Assembly: GCF_049532895.1 (NCBI RefSeq)
Contig: NZ_CP064031.1
Coordinates: forward strand, 2,170,001-2,234,000
Reading direction: 5' to 3'
DNA from: Dyella_B acidisoli
GTDB taxonomy: Bacteria > Pseudomonadota > Gammaproteobacteria > Xanthomonadales > Rhodanobacteraceae
DNA length: 64,000 bases
In this document: positions 44,401-52,080 of the stretch, one piece after another
How positions within the stretch are numbered: position 1 is the first letter of the stretch
How the letters are laid out: each line of letters starts with the position of its first letter
Translations under genes and position numbers: made by a program
The notes under the pieces: generated by a model
What the model saw: the letters and a program-made list of their open reading frames with translations, nothing else
Database searches by the model: none
Told to the model about the DNA's origin: nothing

Positions 44401-44548
44401 CTACGCGTTTCGCAACACCGAAGGCGTTCGATTTGAATATGAGGCTGGCGCGATCGAGCAATCGGAGATCAAGGATAGGGTTGTCCAGATTCTCGAGGGA
44501 ACTGAACCCGCGTTCAAGAACAGGCAATCGAAGTATCGGTTGCAGTGA
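41462..44548 (+). CDS. TrlF/Ppl-type PHP-domain ATPase, candidate defence protein
   Basis: This is a 1028-residue protein. Residues 1-300 are a PHP (polymerase and histidinol phosphatase) domain: WDLHVHTPESF with His16 and His18, VIGINDY, and LLDCSDAHGL with Asp and His metal ligands. An SMC/RecN-like ATPase follows: Walker A IIGNKGSGKSAL near 363-374, a coiled-coil middle (about 480-800), ABC signature LSPGERGLLLL near 905, Walker B IPIVIDQPEENLDNQ near 929-943 and the His switch VTHNPNLAVV near 963. The ATP head would control a metal nuclease or phosphatase. Proteins of this layout include the Ppl anti-phage system and the TrlF family. Base composition looks lower in GC than the neighbours, consistent with transfer. 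Confidence 0.85.
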   Translation: MPLALAGSTWKKWDLHVHTPESFYHNYPGSHEEAWEAFLKDIENLPEEFKVIGINDYVLVDGYEKVLRAKQAQGRLKNIDLIVPVVELRLDKFGGVVQGGKSGNAPSNWSRINIHVIFDQVEPEFIRQQFISAIAPSYRLLPGSTGEGKWNSVISRQSIEALGAAIIESVPADKRAAYGSALIEGFNNLNVSADGLRKALENEALKGKFIVAVGKTEWENLKWDDHSIAEKKTLINMADLVFTAAEKPEDYAKARTKLREAGVNSNLLDCSDAHGLSASIDKDRIGNCFTWIKADSTFKGLLQAIEEFEDRVYVGDNPPKRQHVELNRTKFIRSVKIAKKDNSKLVDTWFDMDLPLNPDLVAIIGNKGSGKSALADIIALVGNTKNHRSFSFLNEARFRDPRAKLAQHFVGTLVWRDGSEASRDLDKDPESSSVERVKYLPQSYLETLCNELGTGGSATFDAELRKIIYSHVPAEDQLGQPSMDALLNFKVAEINKAMEALRGKIAALNVKILGAEGRLFPEFKNGLTERLAAKNAELASLEEAKPQQVEDPNASPEALEESKNAAAMIDGLELQLQDVSKEETEFRELKFAAAKRQAVARRIAQALVNQKKQNDAFEIELKQLLAELGIEIPFNSLFEVRIDAKPVNDLAKAMQVEIDTIDGKLQSVEPGSLLKRREELVASIADAKSKLGERQRLFVLYKDELAKWGKSKTEIMGPADKQGTIAWLESEIRSLEALPRQLQELKAQRAGLSEEIHGLIRGMVDEFQRLYLPVQGFVKSAGQMDMNLPLEIHVRIEEAGFLDHFLGKLNRQVRGTFSGIDESNQLLRRMLQEASFVEPQDALAFVERIDRVMHSDQRDGQDGRETRLADQLRKGVEATEVLDYIFGLEYLSPRYSLTYGGQDIGQLSPGERGLLLLVFYLLVDKEDIPIVIDQPEENLDNQTIYKILVKCIKKAKERRQVIMVTHNPNLAVVCDAEQIVYAFRNTEGVRFEYEAGAIEQSEIKDRVVQILEGTEPAFKNRQSKYRLQ

Positions 44549-44558
44549 ACGAAATCCA

Positions 44559-44584
44559 GCTCTTCCTTGCGCGCAAGGAAGAGC
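44559..44584. terminator. 26-bp perfect palindrome between convergent genes
   Basis: GCTCTTCCTTGCG and its exact reverse complement abut without a loop. It lies 10 bp past the PHP-ATPase stop and 30 bp from the end of the galactosidase gene. It could end transcription from both sides, although there is no U-run. Confidence 0.5.
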
Positions 44585-44613
44585 ATTCGCTACGACAAGC
44601 ACTAAGAAGCTGA

Positions 44614-47160
44614 TCAGTCAGCGCGCAGCCCTTTCGTCGCAGGCTTCTTTGTTCTGATCACCAGCGAGGCAGAACGTAGTGGATGTCCCGTTGTTTCTTC
44701 TTCGACCGCTTCAATCAGCACCTCGCCAGCATCATCATCCGTCGATTGAACGATGACTTGGGCCAACCCATTGAATAGTGATCGCTTGGGTTCTTTGTCA
44801 CTTTCTAGGCAGTTGGGATTGCCGTTGCCGACGCCGATCAGTTTTCCCTTTCCGGAGATTCGGAACGCGAGTTTGTTGTTCGCCGTGGGTACCAACCGGC
44901 CATGTTCGTCCAGCGCTTCGACGGTGATGATGGCTATGTCCTGTCCGTCTGCGGCAATTTCAGAGCGATCGGCGGTCAAACGGATTTTTTGCGCAGGACC
45001 GGTGGTTTCACGCTTCTCGATCAGCACGATTTCGCCGTTGCGACGGCCGCGCGCCTCGATCACACCGGGTGTGTAAGCGACCTTCCATTCCACATGCCCC
45101 AGATGCGGCACTTTCTTGCTGCCGAGACTCTTGCCGTTGAGGAAGAGTTCGACTTCATCGAGGTTGGTATAGACCCAGACGGCAATGTCCTGGCCTTCTT
45201 TCCCTTGCCAGTTCCAATGTGGAAACACGTGGAGGCTGGGTTCTTTTCGCCACCAGGCCTTGTAGTAGTAATAATAATCCTTGGGAAAGCCGCACATATC
45301 GACAATCCCGAATTGTGAGCTGATCGAAGGCCAGCCATACGGTGTCGGTTCGCCGCGATAATCGAAGCCTGTCCAGGCGAAGCCGCCGGCCATCCATTCG
45401 CGGGTGCCGTAGAAAGTCCACCATTGCTCTGGCGTCTGTCCCCAGTCCACGACGCCGTCATAGCTGTTGACTGTGTTCTTTGCCTTGTCGGAGGTGTATT
45501 CGCCGCGCGTGGAAATGGCGCTGGACGTTTCCGATCCGAATAATGCGCGCTTCGGGTGCTTCTTGTGGAAAGCGTCGGGAAAATCGGTGTGGTAGTTGAA
45601 GCCGATGATATCGAGCGCATCGGATACGCCTTGCTCGTTATCGCCGTTGACGGCCGCAGACACGACGCGGGTGGGGTCGAGTTCATGGCAGCGCTCGACC
45701 ATGGTCGCTGCGATGCGTGCACCTTGTGGCGCCATATCGCCTTTTTGCAGTTCCCACTCTTCGTTGCCGATCGACCAGATAATGATCGAAGGTGAGTTGC
45801 GATATCGCTTCACCATGGTTTCGAGTTGCTGCAGGCCGCTCGGGCTGGAGCTCATCTGGCGCGTTTCGCACATCATCAGCATGCCCATGCGGTCGCACGC
45901 TTCGACCCATTCGGGTGTTGGCATGTTGTGCGACGTGCGTACCGCGTTGCAGCCCATGCTTTGCAGCACGGATATGCGGAACGCTTGCAGCCGATCGGGC
46001 AGAGCGGCGCCGACTCCGGCATGGTCTTGGTGATTGCACGTGCCTTGAATCTTGAGCGGCTTGCCGTTCAAGGAGAAGCCGTGGTCGGGGTCGAACACGG
46101 CCGTACGGATGCCGAAGGGAATCTGCTCGGCATCGCGCACGTTACCGTCTACGAGAACTTTGACGAGAGCTGTGTAGAGATGAGGCTCATCAGGCGACCA
46201 GAGTGCAGGGTTGCTGACGGATGCCGTGGCTCGATAATCCATCGATGCATTCGTCGCAATGGTTTGAGCCGTAGATGTCGCCTGCGCAACTGTGCGGCCA
46301 GCGGTATCGACGATGGTCCATTCGAGCGAGGCATTGACCGGATGCGCGTTCTCATTCTCGATGATGGTCGCAAGGTCGAGCGAGGCCGCATCGCCGTTGA
46401 GGGTAGAGCGCACCACACTTTCCCATTTGGCCAGGTGCACCGGATCCATCTTGGTCAGCCAGACATGGCGATAGATGCCGGCCCCTTCGTAAAACCAGCC
46501 ATCGCCGAAACTGGCGTCGACACGCACGGCGATATGATTTTTGCCGCCGTAATTAAGGAAATCGGTGAGGTCGAAACGGAACGAGGTGTAGCCGTCGTCG
46601 TGACGGCCGATGAAGCAGCCGTTGACGAACAACATGACGTCTCGCATCGCACCGTCGAACTCGATCCAGATGCGGCGTCCACGATCGCTCTCGGGAATGT
46701 CGAACGTGCGCCGATACCAGCCGACGCTGGTTGCGGGATAACGCCGCCCAAGCGGTTTGTAGCCATGCGAGAGCATTCGGTTGTCTTCATCGCCCTTGTC
46801 GTCGTGCACAAAGGGGAGTTCTACCGCCCAGTCATGTGGCAGATTCAGCTTGCGCCAGCCGGCATCATTGAAGTCGGCGGTGGCAATCTTGAAGGTACCC
46901 GTCTTCGAAAAATCGCTCTGACCGAATCCAAAGTTGAAATCCTTGGTTGGATCATCACCGTTGCCGAGCGCGAACTGCCAGCCAAAATCAAATAGCCATT
47001 GCTCGCGTGGCGCCATGGCTGTCGTGCTTTGCGGTAGCGTCAAGAACTGCTGTCCCGCGGTCTGCTTACCGTTACTGGCCAACACGAAGCGCGGCAGAAG
47101 GCCGGCGCCGAACAATCCGATGCTTGAGATGACGAAGGTGCGGCGCGTGATGTCAACCAT
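44614..47160 (-). CDS. Exported glycoside hydrolase family 2 beta-galactosidase
   Basis: This is an enzyme of about 848 residues. The start at 47160 opens MVDITRRTFVISSIGLFGAG, a twin-arginine signal (TRRTFV). Domains: jelly-roll sugar-binding (residues about 55-240, with GWYRRTFDIPESDRGRR), immunoglobulin-like (250-355), TIM barrel (360-650) and C-terminal beta domains (DUF4982 and Ig-like). The acid/base Glu467 is in WSIGNEEWE and the nucleophile Glu544 in FGSETSS. Phrases such as GTCNHQDHAGVGAALPDRLQ are typical of GH2 galactosidases. Exported, so it would act on beta-galactosides outside the cytoplasm. Confidence 0.92.
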   Translation of the reverse strand: MVDITRRTFVISSIGLFGAGLLPRFVLASNGKQTAGQQFLTLPQSTTAMAPREQWLFDFGWQFALGNGDDPTKDFNFGFGQSDFSKTGTFKIATADFNDAGWRKLNLPHDWAVELPFVHDDKGDEDNRMLSHGYKPLGRRYPATSVGWYRRTFDIPESDRGRRIWIEFDGAMRDVMLFVNGCFIGRHDDGYTSFRFDLTDFLNYGGKNHIAVRVDASFGDGWFYEGAGIYRHVWLTKMDPVHLAKWESVVRSTLNGDAASLDLATIIENENAHPVNASLEWTIVDTAGRTVAQATSTAQTIATNASMDYRATASVSNPALWSPDEPHLYTALVKVLVDGNVRDAEQIPFGIRTAVFDPDHGFSLNGKPLKIQGTCNHQDHAGVGAALPDRLQAFRISVLQSMGCNAVRTSHNMPTPEWVEACDRMGMLMMCETRQMSSSPSGLQQLETMVKRYRNSPSIIIWSIGNEEWELQKGDMAPQGARIAATMVERCHELDPTRVVSAAVNGDNEQGVSDALDIIGFNYHTDFPDAFHKKHPKRALFGSETSSAISTRGEYTSDKAKNTVNSYDGVVDWGQTPEQWWTFYGTREWMAGGFAWTGFDYRGEPTPYGWPSISSQFGIVDMCGFPKDYYYYYKAWWRKEPSLHVFPHWNWQGKEGQDIAVWVYTNLDEVELFLNGKSLGSKKVPHLGHVEWKVAYTPGVIEARGRRNGEIVLIEKRETTGPAQKIRLTADRSEIAADGQDIAIITVEALDEHGRLVPTANNKLAFRISGKGKLIGVGNGNPNCLESDKEPKRSLFNGLAQVIVQSTDDDAGEVLIEAVEEETTGHPLRSASLVIRTKKPATKGLRAD

Positions 47161-47446
47161 GAGAATCACAATCTCCTGATGTAAGACCTACCGATGTCAT
47201 GGCGAAGATGGTTGCCTATGACGCGGTGGTTGAGCCAGACCGAGCGTTGCGTGATGGTTTTGATAGTGGAGGGCGTGTGATGCGGCCGCCTGCCGACGTG
47301 CACCATAGCAAAGAAAGCATTGTTCGAGTTACACACGGTGTAGATGTGCGACAGGTGGCTCATTGAGCTCCTCGATTAAGGCTGGCGCTTACTTGAGGCT
47401 CTGTTGCATTGGAAGAGGGGTGTCATGAAAGTATGCCCTCCCTCAC

Positions 47447-47531
47447 GGCCGTCATTCCCGCGAAAGCGGGAATCCATCTTCGCTCTTGCATCAGGGCAGA
47501 ATGGATTCCCGCTTTCGCGGGAATGACGGCC
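47447..47531. repeat. Long hairpin repeat (REP variant CCCGCGAAAGCGGG)
   Basis: A perfect 31-bp inverted repeat with a spacer of about 23 bp: the left arm begins GGCCGTCATTCCCGCGAAAG and the right arm ends CTTTCGCGGGAATGACGGCC. It is related to the CCCAGCGAAAGCTGGG pairs. It ends about 20 bp after the stop of the hydrolase gene read from the other strand. The remaining gap (47161-47446) holds the galactosidase promoter region but no recognised gene. Confidence 0.9.
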
Positions 47532-47551
47532 TTTGTAGGTAACTTTCATCA

Positions 47552-48334
47552 TTATTTGGCCAACGCCGCCTTCTCAATCAGCTTTGCTACCGCATCAGGA
47601 TGGGACACCATCACCACGTGTGAGGCTCCCTTGACGACTACGACATCTTTGGCACTCGCTCGCTTGGCCATAAATGCCATCGCTTGCGGCGGAATGTTCT
47701 TGTCCGCATCGCCATAGATAAACCAGGACGGGATGTTCTTCCAGGCCGCATCGCCCGATCTCTCGTTGAGTGCTGTTTCCGCTATGGGGCGCTGCGTTGC
47801 TGCCATCAGTACCGCCTGGGCGGAGGGGACATCGGCCGCGAACTGCGTAGGGAACTTGTTCTGGAGGATGTAAAGATCTTTGCCGCCATCGCCGAGTTCC
47901 GCGGGTGGGGCAAGTGCCTTGCCCAGTGTGCTACCAGGGAACTTGCCCGCCAACTCGGCGACGGTCTCGCCGGAATCGGGAGCGAACGCACTCACGTAAA
48001 CCAATGCCTTGACGTTCGAGTGGCCGTTGGCCGCGTCGGTGATGACATTGCCACCATAGGAATGCCCGACCAGCACGACAGGCTCTTTCAGATCGGCGAC
48101 CAGGCTGGCGATGTACGCACCATCGTTCTTGACGCCACGCAGCGGATTGGCGGCGGCAATGACGAAGTAGCCATCTTTCTGCAGGATCTTGACGACCCCG
48201 TTCCAACTCGAAGCATCAGCGAATGCGCCATGTACCAGCACGATGGTGGGTTTATGCATCGGCTCCTTCGCGGATGCAGAGGCGCCAATGACCATGGCGA
48301 ATGCGAGCGCCACTCCTGCGAACATCTTCTTCAT
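47552..48334 (-). CDS. Exported alpha/beta hydrolase (EstC-like)
   Basis: This 260-residue protein has a signal peptide (MFAGVALAFAMVIGASASA). Hydrolase features: IVLVHGAFADASSWNGVV (oxyanion HGAF), nucleophile Ser92 in VLVGHSYGGNVITDAA, acid in FIYGDADKNIPP and His in VVVKGASHVVMVSHPDAV. It resembles salicylate-esterase/methylketone-synthase type hydrolases. It is followed on the same strand by the REP hairpin and is preceded, 72 bp upstream, by a cupin gene with which it may share a transcript. Confidence 0.87.
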   Translation of the reverse strand: MKKMFAGVALAFAMVIGASASAKEPMHKPTIVLVHGAFADASSWNGVVKILQKDGYFVIAAANPLRGVKNDGAYIASLVADLKEPVVLVGHSYGGNVITDAANGHSNVKALVYVSAFAPDSGETVAELAGKFPGSTLGKALAPPAELGDGGKDLYILQNKFPTQFAADVPSAQAVLMAATQRPIAETALNERSGDAAWKNIPSWFIYGDADKNIPPQAMAFMAKRASAKDVVVVKGASHVVMVSHPDAVAKLIEKAALAK

Positions 48335-48406
48335 TTTGTATCTCCTGGGGTTTTGTGGGCCAGAGCCATGAAGCGAGATCCGGCCGGAAAAAACATTGAA
48401 ATTTGG

Positions 48407-48817
48407 CTAATGCGGCGACACCACTTCGACAAGCGGCTTCCCGATAGGAACGATGTATGTTCCAAGCTCCGCCGCATTGGTTTGCCCGACATTTGTTGCG
48501 CTATGGACAACGCCCGTCGGAACAAACAGGACGTCGCCAGCCTTGAGCGTCACCGGCGACTTGCCTTCGAGGTGATATTCCAAAGTGCCTTCGATGACGT
48601 AGATGATTTCCTCGCCGGGATGCTTGTGATTGGGAGCGGTTTTGCCAGGATCGATGTCGACACGCAGTTGGAGTTCTTCGTAGCCCGGAATGCTGAGGTT
48701 GTGACGGGAAAGTTCCTTGCGATGCGTTCCCTGCAGTTGCTGCGCATGCCCTATATCAGGTGCCAGGACGCTTGCGATGGTCAGGAGCGTTACAGCCCCA
48801 ATGATTGATGCTTTCAT
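48407..48817 (-). CDS. Exported cupin-domain protein
   Basis: This 136-residue protein starts at 48817 with a signal peptide (MKASIIGAVTLLTIASVLAP). The cupin barrel is clear: motif 1 HKHPGEEIIYVIEGTLEYHL (metal-type His, His and Glu) and motif 2 LKAGDVLFVPTGVVHSATNVG. Substrate unknown. It lies in a run of minus-strand genes for exported small-molecule enzymes between 47.5 and 50.4 kb, all separated by 30-160 bp. Confidence 0.87.
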   Translation of the reverse strand: MKASIIGAVTLLTIASVLAPDIGHAQQLQGTHRKELSRHNLSIPGYEELQLRVDIDPGKTAPNHKHPGEEIIYVIEGTLEYHLEGKSPVTLKAGDVLFVPTGVVHSATNVGQTNAAELGTYIVPIGKPLVEVVSPH

Positions 48818-48974
48818 GTGATGCTCCTTGCTTATTTGCGTTTGCAAAGATGTTGGCCCCGCAACGGAGAATGGAGGCATCGTCTGCCAGTTGAGAGGCA
48901 TCGTTGGCTGTTTCGGGAATGGCGGCAATTACGCGCGAGGTAATAACGGTTAGCCAACCTTCGTCCGATCCGTA

Positions 48975-49994
48975 TCAAAGGTGATCGGCATCGATCACGG
49001 CTTGAGTGAACGCCTGCGGTGCTTCTTCCGGCAGGTTGTGGCCGATACCACCGGTAATCAGGCGGAACTGGTACTTGCCTGCGAACTTCTTGGCGTACGC
49101 TTCCGGCTGCGGATGCGGTGCGCCATTGGCATCCCCTTCCAAGGCGATAGTTGGCACTGTGATAGCCGTGAATTGAGCCAGCCGCTTTTCCTGGGCTTCG
49201 TACTTCGTTTCGCCCTTGGCCAGGTCCAACCGCCAGCGATAATTGTGGACCGCGATGGCAACCTGATCCGGATTGTTCAGCGCAGCCGCACTGCGTTCGA
49301 AGGTGGCGTCGTCAAAGTTCCATTTCGGCGAAGCAGTTTGCCAAATCAACTTGGCGAAGTCGTGGCGGTATTTGTCGTAGCCGATGCGACCACGCTCGGT
49401 GGCGAAGTAATACTGATACCACCACTGCAACTCGGCTTTGGGTGGCAACGGGGTTGCACCGGAATCCTGGCTGCCGATGAGATAGCCGCTCACGGTCACC
49501 AATGCTTTCACCCGCTCCGGCCACAAGGTTGCGACGATATCCGCCGAGCGCGCACCCCAGTCGAAGCCGCCAAGCACTGCATGGTTGATATGGAGCGCAT
49601 CCATGAAGTCGATAACATCCTGCGCCAGTGCGACGGGTTCGCCGTTGCGCAGGGTGCTATCAGACAGGAAACGCGTGTCGCCGTAGCCGCGCGCATAGGG
49701 GACAAGCACCCGATAGCCTTTCGCTGCCAGAGCGGGTGCGACTTCTTCATAGCTATGGATGTCGTAGGGCCAGCCATGCAGAAGAATCACCACTGGACCA
49801 TTGGCCGGCCCCATCTCCGCATAAGCGATATCCAGCACGCCGGCATGGACATGCTTCAGTGGGCCCCAAGGATCTTGCGATGTAGCGAGTGACTTGGACG
49901 GCTGATTCGACGAGTCTTCGGCATGTGCGAACGAAGCAAAACTAGCAAAGCTGAGGGCGAAGGCGGCGGCGAGTGCCAAGTGCGTGCGCTTCAT
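48975..49994 (-). CDS. Exported epoxide hydrolase/haloalkane dehalogenase-like hydrolase
   Basis: This 339-residue protein starts at 49994 with a signal peptide (LALAAAFALSFASFASFAHA). The alpha/beta-hydrolase core has HGWPYD at 73-78 and an Asp nucleophile, Asp145, in GGFDWGARSADIVATLWP, which is the epoxide hydrolase or haloalkane dehalogenase type rather than a serine esterase. The terminal His is in TGGIGHNLPEEAPQAFTQAV. The aromatic WWYQYYFATERGR cap region also fits that group. Which reaction it performs is open. Confidence 0.87.
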   Translation of the reverse strand: MKRTHLALAAAFALSFASFASFAHAEDSSNQPSKSLATSQDPWGPLKHVHAGVLDIAYAEMGPANGPVVILLHGWPYDIHSYEEVAPALAAKGYRVLVPYARGYGDTRFLSDSTLRNGEPVALAQDVIDFMDALHINHAVLGGFDWGARSADIVATLWPERVKALVTVSGYLIGSQDSGATPLPPKAELQWWYQYYFATERGRIGYDKYRHDFAKLIWQTASPKWNFDDATFERSAAALNNPDQVAIAVHNYRWRLDLAKGETKYEAQEKRLAQFTAITVPTIALEGDANGAPHPQPEAYAKKFAGKYQFRLITGGIGHNLPEEAPQAFTQAVIDADHL

Positions 49995-50032
49995 GGTGAT
50001 CTCCTGGAATGTGTGCGTGGTGAGGAAGGGAC

Positions 50033-50440
50033 TTAAAGCGCGGTGACGACGGCCTTGATGTTTCCGCGCGTCGCCTTCGAATACGGGCAAAGCTGGTGGG
50101 CGCGATCGACGATGGATTGAGCGAGGTCGCGATCGAGTCCCGGCAGGCTTACGTTGAGACGTGCCTGGAGGAAGAAACCTTCCTCGGCGTCGTTGCCCAG
50201 GTCGACTTCAGCGGCGACCGAAACGTCTGCTGGCAACGCGATGCCTTTTTCCTTCGCGGCATGTCCCATCGCGCCGATGAAGCAGGCGGACCAGCCTGCG
50301 GCGAACAACTGTTCCGGATTGGTGCCGGCGCCGTTGGAGCCAGGAACGGACAGCTTGATGTCGAGGCGGTTGTCGTCGCTGCGCGACTGGCCGTTGCGGC
50401 CGCCGGTGGTGAAGGTCTTGCCGGTGTAGAGGATGGACAT
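50033..50440 (-). CDS. ohr: Organic hydroperoxide resistance protein (Ohr)
   Basis: This 135-residue thiol peroxidase starts at 50440 (MSILYTGKTFTTGGRNG); a longer frame upstream has no family similarity. Both catalytic cysteines are present: Cys53 in FAAGWSACFIGAMGHAA and Cys118 in AHQLCPYSKATRGN. It reduces organic hydroperoxides with lipoyl-dependent recycling. No OhrR gene is adjacent. The 318-bp gap upstream, shared with the divergent redoxin gene, contains palindromic sequence that may be regulatory. Confidence 0.95.
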   Translation of the reverse strand: MSILYTGKTFTTGGRNGQSRSDDNRLDIKLSVPGSNGAGTNPEQLFAAGWSACFIGAMGHAAKEKGIALPADVSVAAEVDLGNDAEEGFFLQARLNVSLPGLDRDLAQSIVDRAHQLCPYSKATRGNIKAVVTAL

Positions 50441-50635
50441 GATCGGTTTCCTTAGTGGGTTGAATGGCCTCCCCAAGTGGATGGCGGGGCGTTGGCCGGT
50501 GTGCATAGGAAACCGCGGCGAAGTATCCCGGTTGTGTCTGGGCAAGCGCCAAAAGGCATCGAAATGTGTAACGGGCGGGGTCTGATACGTTTCGATACAA
50601 AACTCACCGGCTGAGGCCGGCCTGCCTCGGGATCC

Positions 50636-50647
50636 GTTTGTACAAAC
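50636..50647. promoter_or_regulatory. Possible operator in the ohr/redoxin divergent gap
   Basis: GTTTGTACAAAC is a perfect 12-bp palindrome. Nearby GATACAAAA occurs twice (about 50594 and 50649). The gap 50441-50758 holds no gene; these are the only symmetrical elements noticed. Confidence 0.4.
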
Positions 50648-50758
50648 AGATACAAAAAGCCATGGGAGCGGACACGTTCGGGATAAATCCGGGGCGTCCA
50701 ATACGCGTCAAGGCGGCGCGTTGGCACTGCCACTTATCCACTGCAGGGCAGACCACCC

Positions 50759-51310
50759 ATGACATCACTCCGCATTGCCGCCGCCATAGCCGCCTTGAGC
50801 GCGGCCCTGATTGCTTTCTGGCCAACCGCTTGGACCATGATCAGCACTGAGGAGTCCGCCAATGGCACACCGGCGCCCGACTTCACTGGCGCCGATCGCT
50901 GGTTCAACTCGGCTCCGCTGACCATCGACGGCCTGCGTGGCAAGGTGGTGCTGGTGGAGTTCTGGACACGGGAATGCATCAATTGCATCCACGTGCTGCC
51001 GCACACCAAGGCGCTTTACGACACGTACGCCAGCAAAGGGCTTGTGGTCGTCGGCGTGCACACGCCCGAATACGATGAAGAGCACGACCTGGCTTCTTTA
51101 CAGGAAGCGATGGGCCGCTATCAGATCACTTGGCCGGTGGCGGTGGATAATAACTACCGCATCTGGAATGCCTACGGAAATCGTTACTGGCCGGCCATCT
51201 ACCTCATCGACCAGCACGGCCATGTGGTTTACCGCCACGTCGGCGAGGGAAACTATGACGACACCGAGCAACGCATTCGGCAGTTGCTGGGCAAATCGCA
51301 GGGCACGTAA
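50759..51310 (+). CDS. TlpA/DipZ-like thioredoxin-fold protein, membrane anchored or exported
   Basis: This 183-residue protein has an N-terminal hydrophobic segment (RIAAAIAALSAALIAFWPTA). The redoxin domain contains VVLVEFWTRECINCIHVLPH with the active-site pair Cys73 and Cys76 (CINC), then VVVGVHTPEYDEEHD and the cis-Pro segment RYWPAIYLIDQHGHVVYRHVGEG. It is close in style to the C-terminal domain of DipZ. It would act in periplasmic thiol chemistry or peroxide protection, which suits its position opposite ohr. A two-component system follows 23 bp later. Confidence 0.87.
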   Translation: MTSLRIAAAIAALSAALIAFWPTAWTMISTEESANGTPAPDFTGADRWFNSAPLTIDGLRGKVVLVEFWTRECINCIHVLPHTKALYDTYASKGLVVVGVHTPEYDEEHDLASLQEAMGRYQITWPVAVDNNYRIWNAYGNRYWPAIYLIDQHGHVVYRHVGEGNYDDTEQRIRQLLGKSQGT

Positions 51311-51333
51311 CAACAACGCAACTTTGGGAATGC

Positions 51334-52080
51334 ATGAACATGGACCACATCGACAATATCCTCGTCGTCGATGACGATCGCGACATCCGCACGGGTGTCG
51401 TGGACTACCTGCGAAAGAACGGCTTGCGCGCCAGCGCGGCCGTCGATGGCCGCGACATGTTCGCGCAACTGGATACGTCGGCGTTCGACCTTGTCGTGCT
51501 GGATATCATGATGCCCGGCGATGACGGCCTGGTGCTTTGCCGCACCTTGCGCAGCGGCAAGCATCGCGCGCTACCGATATTGCTGCTGACCGCGCGTGAT
51601 GATGAAACCGACCGCATCATTGGACTGGAAATGGGCGCCGATGACTATGTGGTAAAGCCGTTCTCGCCACGCGAATTGCTCGCGCGCATCAAGGCGGTGA
51701 TTCGCCGCACGCGCATGCTGCCGCCGAATCTGCGCATCACCGAAGCCACCGAAATACTATCGTTCGGACGCTGGCGCCTGGATACCGCTGCGCGCCATCT
51801 GCTGGACGAGGAGGGCACCATCGTGCCGTTGAGCGGCGCCGAATTCCGATTGCTGCGCGTCTTCCTGGATCATCCGCAGCGTGTGCTTTCGCGGGACCAG
51901 TTGCTCAACCTCACGCAGGGCAGGGACGCGGAGCTTTTCGATCGTTCGATCGACCTTTTGGTAAGCCGTCTGCGCACTCGACTTGAAGACAATGCCAAGG
52001 AACAGTCGTACATCAAGACCGTGCGCAGCGAAGGTTATGTGTTCAGCATGCCGATCACCGTGCACGGGGATAACGCGTGA
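51334..52080 (+). CDS. OmpR-family response regulator
   Basis: This 248-residue protein has a receiver domain at residues 5-120 with the acidic pocket VVDDDRD (13-15), phospho-acceptor Asp57 in LVVLDIMMPGDDG and Lys in DYVVKPFSPREL. The C-terminal winged helix spans 140-240 (LSGAEFRLLRVFLDHPQRVL; RSIDLLVSRLRTRL; IKTVRSEGYVF). Its stop overlaps the sensor kinase start (GTGA), so the two form one unit. Target genes unknown. Confidence 0.95.
   Translation: MNMDHIDNILVVDDDRDIRTGVVDYLRKNGLRASAAVDGRDMFAQLDTSAFDLVVLDIMMPGDDGLVLCRTLRSGKHRALPILLLTARDDETDRIIGLEMGADDYVVKPFSPRELLARIKAVIRRTRMLPPNLRITEATEILSFGRWRLDTAARHLLDEEGTIVPLSGAEFRLLRVFLDHPQRVLSRDQLLNLTQGRDAELFDRSIDLLVSRLRTRLEDNAKEQSYIKTVRSEGYVFSMPITVHGDNA

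Noticed and set aside
45826..46995. A 389-codon open frame on the plus strand.
   Set aside because: Antisense shadow of the GH2 galactosidase gene, whose catalytic motifs are intact on the other strand.
47684..48808. A 374-codon open frame on the plus strand.
   Set aside because: Runs antisense through both the hydrolase and the cupin genes, which have clear families and signal peptides.
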